This document shows, piece after piece, positions 60,401-64,000 of a stretch of DNA of 64,000 bases. Both the position numbers and the translations under genes were made by a program. The notes below the pieces were generated by a model. That model worked only from the letters and a program-made list of their open reading frames with translations. It was not told where the DNA came from and ran no database searches. The DNA is from an uncultured Chlorobiaceae bacterium. GTDB taxonomy: Bacteria; Bacteroidota; Chlorobiia; Chlorobiales; Chlorobiaceae. Each line of letters starts with the position of its first letter. Position 1 is the first letter of the stretch. The stretch spans positions 1 through 64,000 of the forward strand of contig CAIRXW010000045.1 in the NCBI GenBank assembly GCA_903882665.1, given 5' to 3'.

Positions 60401-62395
60401 GGCGTGAATGTGGCTTTCAGTCAGCCGCCGATCGAATTTAACGGGGGATTGCTTTATGTCAATCCGGCAGGTCACGGCTATACATGGGAAATCAATGGGC
60501 AGTTGATTATAAAATATGGCGAATATGGCCTCTTTGGTGTGGGTTCTTATGCTCAACCGGATACTGAAAACTGGCCGTTTAAAAACGTTCCGGTACTTCC
60601 ATCTTTCTTTGCCTTTCTCATGGTTTCTGCGCCAATTGGCGGGCCGCCATATCTCTATCTGAGCGGATTGGCCGGTGGGTTCGGATTTAACCGAAGTTTG
60701 AAGGTGCCGCAAGCGAGTGAATTGTTGAGTTTTCCGCTGGTGCAGGGTGCATTGGGATCGGGTGATCTTAAGGCGGGAATGAACGCCGATGCGGCGCTGA
60801 CCGCCATGAATACCTGGGTGCCGCCCAAGCCAAATGATTTCTGGCTGGCCATAGGAATGGCCGTCGGCTCATGCCATATCCTCGATGCGTTTGTGATGGT
60901 GACCGCAGTGTTCGGCGCTGATTTCGAGTTGGCCGTCATCGGCCTTGCCACTGCGGATATTCCCACAAAAGAATCCTCTGAGTTGCTGGCTCACCTGGAG
61001 CTGGCCTTGGTCGGCAACTTCAATCCGATGCATGGCGCCATTGAGATTACGGGTGCGCTCACCTCTACGTCGTATCTGTTTGTGCCGCAGTGTAAATTGA
61101 CTGGTGGATTCGCCTACTGCATTTGGATGGAAAAGGGCAATTTTCTGGTCAGCATTGGTGGATACTCACCAGCGTTCAAGAAACCTGATTATTACCCGGT
61201 ACTTCAGCATGTGGGCATCAACTGCAAATTATCTGAATACCTTGTATTGCAGGGAGGCGCTTATTATGCGTTTACCCCTTCCTGCGCGATGGCCGGGGGT
61301 GAGCTGAATCTCGACTTTCATTTCAGCGCAATCCATGCATGGCTGACTGCGCATGCCGATTTTCTGTTGGAATGGCTGCCCTTCCATTATGATATAGGGA
61401 TCGGTGTATCAATCGGCGTAGCCATAAAAATTGATTTCTGGTTCGTTCATAAAACCATAAAGCTTGAAGTAGGTGCAGATATTCATATGTGGGGACCAAG
61501 CTTTGCCGGTGAAGCGAAAGTGCATTTGTGGATCGTGTCGTTTACTATTGGCTTTGGAGAGAACGCCAATAAAATACCTCCTCGTTTGTCATGGGATCAA
61601 TTTTACGATGTTTTGCTTGCTGGTGGGGATAAAAAGACGATCAATACATTGAGGGCTGAATCCGGTAACGCTTCAATTAACGCTATCACTGTCAAAGAGG
61701 GTTTACTGAGCGGTGTGCGGCAACCAGGTAAAGAGGATTACTGGATTGTCAATCCGGATAAATTCGTTTTTGAAACCAGCTCGGCCGTGCCCTCTAATCA
61801 CCTGACATTCAATGGAAACGATGTCCCGCTCAGCAATCACAACACACAATTCGGCGTTCGCCCGATGGGTCAAACAAGCATGGACTCGAAGCATCAAGTG
61901 TGGTTTGAGAGACAACTCATGAACGGGACATGGGTTCCTCTCGCGGGCGACCAGATCGGTTATGACATTTCGACCGGGAATCTACCGGAAGCTAACTGGG
62001 CAGATACACCGCTTACAAGGCCGGGCGCAGGCACGGTGGATAATGTTCCGGTTGGCATGATATTTGCCTTAAAACCCCAAACTTACTATGTGCTGCCGCC
62101 GACTGGCGAAGTGGATACAAGTATTTTTATGTTCGAAGCCTCTTCACTCATCTTTGCGTGGGGAGCTAAGCAAGCCCCAAAAAATCCTGTCTGCACGGAT
62201 CCACCCATGATCAAATTAAAAGAAACCCTTATGTCCGACACGGTAAAAGCCAAACGATCCAAACTGTTGGATGAACTCAACGGAAATAATTTTAATCTCT
62301 TAACCAAAATCAACCTGGACGTGTTTGCTGATTCGGCTGAGAATATCCTGCAATCAGCGCCTCAAATATTTGAACTTGGAGCGGTGGAGGAATAA
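57410..62395 (+). CDS. Giant DUF6603-domain protein, fourth gene of cluster
   Basis: 1661 residues; AAGGGG lies seven bases before the ATG. No signal peptide. The first 870 residues are a series of amphipathic beta segments (GSSELMKFGKVTLDFDFFVAF, then ISSGLNNNSLQSPTFSLMSEI) with hydrophobic alternation, resembling long beta-sheet grooves or barrels. The DUF6603 core is at about 944-1390, with GVGLQTKTANSELTFAVDIS, the Pro-rich GGPPYLYLSGLAGGFGFNR, NPMHGAIEITGALTSTSYLFV and WGPSFAGEAKVHLWIVSFTIGF. The tail of 270 residues includes WIVNPDKFVFETSSAVPSN. DUF6603 occurs in bacteria and fungi with no assigned function. The alternating pattern suggests a lipid- or membrane-binding surface, but that is inference. 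Confidence 0.8.
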   Translation: MESKTLSDLYKKLSAQGENIVLDKDAMGSAMVDQWTELLHRDSFQLSSVALSTPDETGNFTVSGSSELMKFGKVTLDFDFFVAFSDSDAQIETLQCVIRPASTFNTWNLTNDFPDMPGYVDYSAVEQGLQTSFLTLIEFKDLSFRFSSFDFSLNGSTGKSTSYKGEAAIDGEKLKEGINFGATIDTNGDFWKTVKQITGELGKMQLFAHIMDDRGALSFEAGANLNYVFKISDGLSVTLKKLMISSGLNNNSLQSPTFSLMSEIAAIQPPLELEIDLDIGRSWIHFFGFFEEGRVLTLTDIASKLGMKGLEIDKLLPTGSTVESFGQFGLKDFNLEMELSPVNVKELAFTISTSKPWVIINNQVRIQAWLRVSVTNPFDTAQRKAQLEILGIWKLGQTDFYLYALPLSGEVSAIMEEGKTLDVGALTKLLLPGITLPSIELEKMSFIANFLSNTYYVQLAAKTGLSFDLGFCKLGISEVGFSCFYNGNKLQDLNIGGTLCLGGLIFDVEGDYKDTDKCELHGGIRSDTKINFGDFYNSLVSDLGIPEAKLPATIPPQYLSVEIGGMFVDYKSKDNDFIAYVDLINPFQISEKFKIDEIAIRLHFTSKGLADAVVKMQLSVLSVNIILELDYDQAKKEWKFIGGTKQDQKIQIGELATDLLNKFGCSVEIPDMIQGLVVKNIQVIFNTSTEGQEFSFSCQGSMPIEGKELDLSVGLNFSRKDRKYTFDITGQLHIDPLTFTIEFEHKNTQNILAAIAKENPPLTIALHDVISKLSDEAGQLIPKSLEISLKDAFFILAKETKGENAGGFNILFGIDIGSQIDISTLPVIGSLFDAGTKIGFDDLQAVVSTKPVSDTLYASIQEVLQKSKTKLQPDSLPDTGLYISAIFNLGEIKPKLTLPILKKAPKSVNATLPVLLGAPDDSEGLQKIHWNDINKTIGPIELRRVGVGLQTKTANSELTFAVDISVVKSGFELDLIGLWIGINVNKPFASIPDFGLHGVNVAFSQPPIEFNGGLLYVNPAGHGYTWEINGQLIIKYGEYGLFGVGSYAQPDTENWPFKNVPVLPSFFAFLMVSAPIGGPPYLYLSGLAGGFGFNRSLKVPQASELLSFPLVQGALGSGDLKAGMNADAALTAMNTWVPPKPNDFWLAIGMAVGSCHILDAFVMVTAVFGADFELAVIGLATADIPTKESSELLAHLELALVGNFNPMHGAIEITGALTSTSYLFVPQCKLTGGFAYCIWMEKGNFLVSIGGYSPAFKKPDYYPVLQHVGINCKLSEYLVLQGGAYYAFTPSCAMAGGELNLDFHFSAIHAWLTAHADFLLEWLPFHYDIGIGVSIGVAIKIDFWFVHKTIKLEVGADIHMWGPSFAGEAKVHLWIVSFTIGFGENANKIPPRLSWDQFYDVLLAGGDKKTINTLRAESGNASINAITVKEGLLSGVRQPGKEDYWIVNPDKFVFETSSAVPSNHLTFNGNDVPLSNHNTQFGVRPMGQTSMDSKHQVWFERQLMNGTWVPLAGDQIGYDISTGNLPEANWADTPLTRPGAGTVDNVPVGMIFALKPQTYYVLPPTGEVDTSIFMFEASSLIFAWGAKQAPKNPVCTDPPMIKLKETLMSDTVKAKRSKLLDELNGNNFNLLTKINLDVFADSAENILQSAPQIFELGAVEE

Positions 62396-62398
62396 ATC

Positions 62399-63895
62399 AT
62401 GGGAGATCTGAAAACACAAAAAATGAAATTTCTACAGTCATGCACGCCTGTGCTGGATGACGGCGAATATCGCATTCGGGTGGGTCAGGTCGTTAATCTG
62501 GCCACGACAGGCAAAGAGATCCCTGAAAAAACACAGTTATTCTCAGTGAAAGGGCCGCGATATTCTCTGGACCCGGGCAGCATTGATTCAATGTTTCCTC
62601 CGTCGAATACTTCAGGATTTTATGGTAATTGCCTGCCGCATATCATCCTGAAAAGAAAAACATTGCCTTGGGAGCGTGTTGTTTTTAAAGGCAAAACTGC
62701 TGTGCGCATAGAGGCGGATGTGCAAGCGGCGGATGTCATACCCTGGCTGGCTGTGCTTACATTCGACTCCAAAGAAGCGCCTGTCATCGAGAAGAAGACA
62801 GCCAATGATATATTGAACCCTGGGGCAAATGTGGTTTCCGGCAATCTTGCACCGGACACGCATGTGGGCGAATCGACAACCACGCCATGCTTAACCATTG
62901 ATGTGCCCTCTCCATTATTTAATGCAATCATGCCAAATCTGGATGAGCTGCCTTATTTATCGCATGTGCGTTCTGTGGATATGGATTATAAAAAAAGTGA
63001 TGGCAGCACTGACGGTTATTATTCGCTCGTCATCGGTAACCGGTTGCCTCTGGCTTCGGGTGATGGTGAAAAAAATGTTTCGCTTCTTGTATCACTTGAG
63101 GGGCTTGGCGAACATATACCGGGCGGTTCACAACAGATCACGGATAAAAATACTTGCATACGAATGATCGTATTGGCGATTTGGGAGTATTCGGCAATCG
63201 CTGATAAATTCGATTTCAAAAAACTGCTGGAAAATCTTTCACCGGCCACCACGCTGAAAATAGAATCGCCGCCAAATGCAGGCGCCGAAATGAAGGCCGC
63301 GCTGGATATGGGCTATACGGCGATGAATCATCACTTGAGAGATGGCGAGCAAACTGCCTCCTGGTATCGAGGGCCTCTCGTTCCACTTAAAGTGGATGTA
63401 AAGAAGCCGGAAGCCAAAGAGAATGCGGATGCACTGTATAAGTATAATCCCGATAACGGGTTGTTCGATATTTCTTATGCCGCCGCATGGCAGATTGGCC
63501 GTTTGCTGGCGTTGAAGAATAAGAATTTTGCCATTGCGTTGTTTCAGTGGCGAAGAGGAAACAATCAAAAAGCCGCCTTCAATAACATGATGAATATTCT
63601 GAAAGTCAAATTACCCAATATTGTGGCGCATGATGAGGAGAGGATCAATATGATTGGCGGTTCGCTTCTGCACGAGCTTACCCTGAATTATATGCAAAAT
63701 GATCTGGGGCAGAAAATGAGGCCTGGTGCCAAAGATAACACCGGCCTGCTCGGTAAATATGGCGATCCAGCCGGACTGATCAAGCATGGCTCCAAATATC
63801 CCGGTTTGCTTTCCATTGAGGCTCTTGAAAAAATTGTGGCATCAGGCAGCGATATTGTTGAGAAAATCGTACAGGAAGCGAGGGAGGATGCATAA
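62399..63895 (+). CDS. 498-residue protein, fifth gene of DUF6603 cluster
   Basis: 498 residues, beginning three bases after the stop codon of the giant gene (GGAGG within its last codons is the ribosome site). Several well-formed segments suggest a conserved family: FSVKGPRYSLDPGSIDSMFPP and GNCLPHIILKRKTLPWERVVF in the first 120 residues, VIPWLAVLTFDS near 115, and ISYAAAWQIGRLLALKNKNFAIALFQWRRG near 360-390. I recall similar proteins next to DUF6603 in other bacteria, but no function. It overlaps the next start codon by one base. No membrane or signal segments. Confidence 0.7.
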   Translation: MGDLKTQKMKFLQSCTPVLDDGEYRIRVGQVVNLATTGKEIPEKTQLFSVKGPRYSLDPGSIDSMFPPSNTSGFYGNCLPHIILKRKTLPWERVVFKGKTAVRIEADVQAADVIPWLAVLTFDSKEAPVIEKKTANDILNPGANVVSGNLAPDTHVGESTTTPCLTIDVPSPLFNAIMPNLDELPYLSHVRSVDMDYKKSDGSTDGYYSLVIGNRLPLASGDGEKNVSLLVSLEGLGEHIPGGSQQITDKNTCIRMIVLAIWEYSAIADKFDFKKLLENLSPATTLKIESPPNAGAEMKAALDMGYTAMNHHLRDGEQTASWYRGPLVPLKVDVKKPEAKENADALYKYNPDNGLFDISYAAAWQIGRLLALKNKNFAIALFQWRRGNNQKAAFNNMMNILKVKLPNIVAHDEERINMIGGSLLHELTLNYMQNDLGQKMRPGAKDNTGLLGKYGDPAGLIKHGSKYPGLLSIEALEKIVASGSDIVEKIVQEAREDA

Positions 63896-64000
63896 TGAAT
63901 ACATGGGTGTCAAGAAAAGAACAGCTTATGATGAAACCGGATTCGGGAAATAGCGCCGATCAACCGATTCCTGACATCATTACGAAATGGATTGCGAGAA
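63895..64000 (+). CDS. Sixth gene of DUF6603 cluster (partial, cut by window end)
   Basis: The ATG at 63895 shares its A with the TAA stop of the previous gene (TAATG), with GGGAGGATGC upstream. The frame stays open to the end: 35 residues including WVSRKEQLMMKPDSGNSADQPI. Translation-coupled to the 498-residue gene. Too short to identify. Confidence 0.75.
   Translation, partial: MNTWVSRKEQLMMKPDSGNSADQPIPDIITKWIAR

Noticed and set aside
51357-64000. Contractile injection system or phage tail cluster
   Set aside because: No sheath, tube, baseplate gpJ-like, spike or ClpV/AAA gene is recognisable among the visible products, although the right end of the cluster is outside the window.

Overview
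The window looks like a chromosome segment of a Gram-negative, anaerobic, sulfur-handling bacterium, most likely a green sulfur bacterium (Chlorobiaceae, Chlorobium/Pelodictyon-like). This is an inference from protein flavour, moderate G+C, the Kdo transferase and two-partner secretion genes (outer membrane), and the Na+-pumping decarboxylase. No rRNA, tRNA or photosynthesis gene is present to prove it.

Layout. 1-2.5 kb: the edge of an integrative element (excisionase-like HTH gene, tyrosine integrase with its own terminator). 2.5-4.9 kb: small housekeeping genes (YjdM-like, acylphosphatase, DUF2934) and alanine dehydrogenase. 4.9-9.7 kb: a minus-strand operon cysK - family 2 encapsulin with an inserted cyclic-nucleotide-binding-like domain - cysteine desulfurase with a disordered 340-residue N-terminal extension, i.e. 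a predicted sulfur-storing protein compartment. 10-12.8 kb: an NRAMP-like transporter with a non-canonical metal site, a one-helix small protein and a soluble PRC/MgtE_N/CBS protein, possibly a split Mg2+ uptake and sensing unit. 12.8-17 kb: a broken DUF2127 gene, an ECF sigma factor with a membrane partner, and a duplicated gene for a secreted Lys/Ala-rich peptide flanking a secreted His-rich peptide and a DUF4337 protein. 17-31.2 kb: housekeeping (waaA, DEAD-box helicase, beta-CASP nuclease, XerD-like recombinase, rsmB, SAM-I riboswitch with metX, serS, yqeY, SDR, csp, radC, queD-like).

31.3-34 kb: a lone 888-residue AAA+ ATPase with two C-terminal RyR domains. 34.5-35.6 kb: small secreted proteins and a strong terminator. 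35.8-42.4 kb: a two-partner secretion pair (TpsB, and a TpsA exoprotein carrying about ten 57-residue repeats). 42.7-50 kb: aroC, hemB, a four-gene Na+-translocating biotin-dependent decarboxylase operon and an inositol-monophosphatase-family gene.

50.2-64 kb: an orphan OmpR-type response regulator, then a tightly packed plus-strand operon of at least six large genes without export signals: a YVTN-type beta-propeller protein, a beta-rich 345-residue protein, a 599-residue Cys-rich protein of unknown fold, a 1661-residue DUF6603 protein, a 498-residue protein and a sixth gene that runs off the window. This is the best candidate for an undescribed system. The encapsulin operon, the NRAMP/MgtE_N unit and the AAA-RyR protein are the next most interesting.
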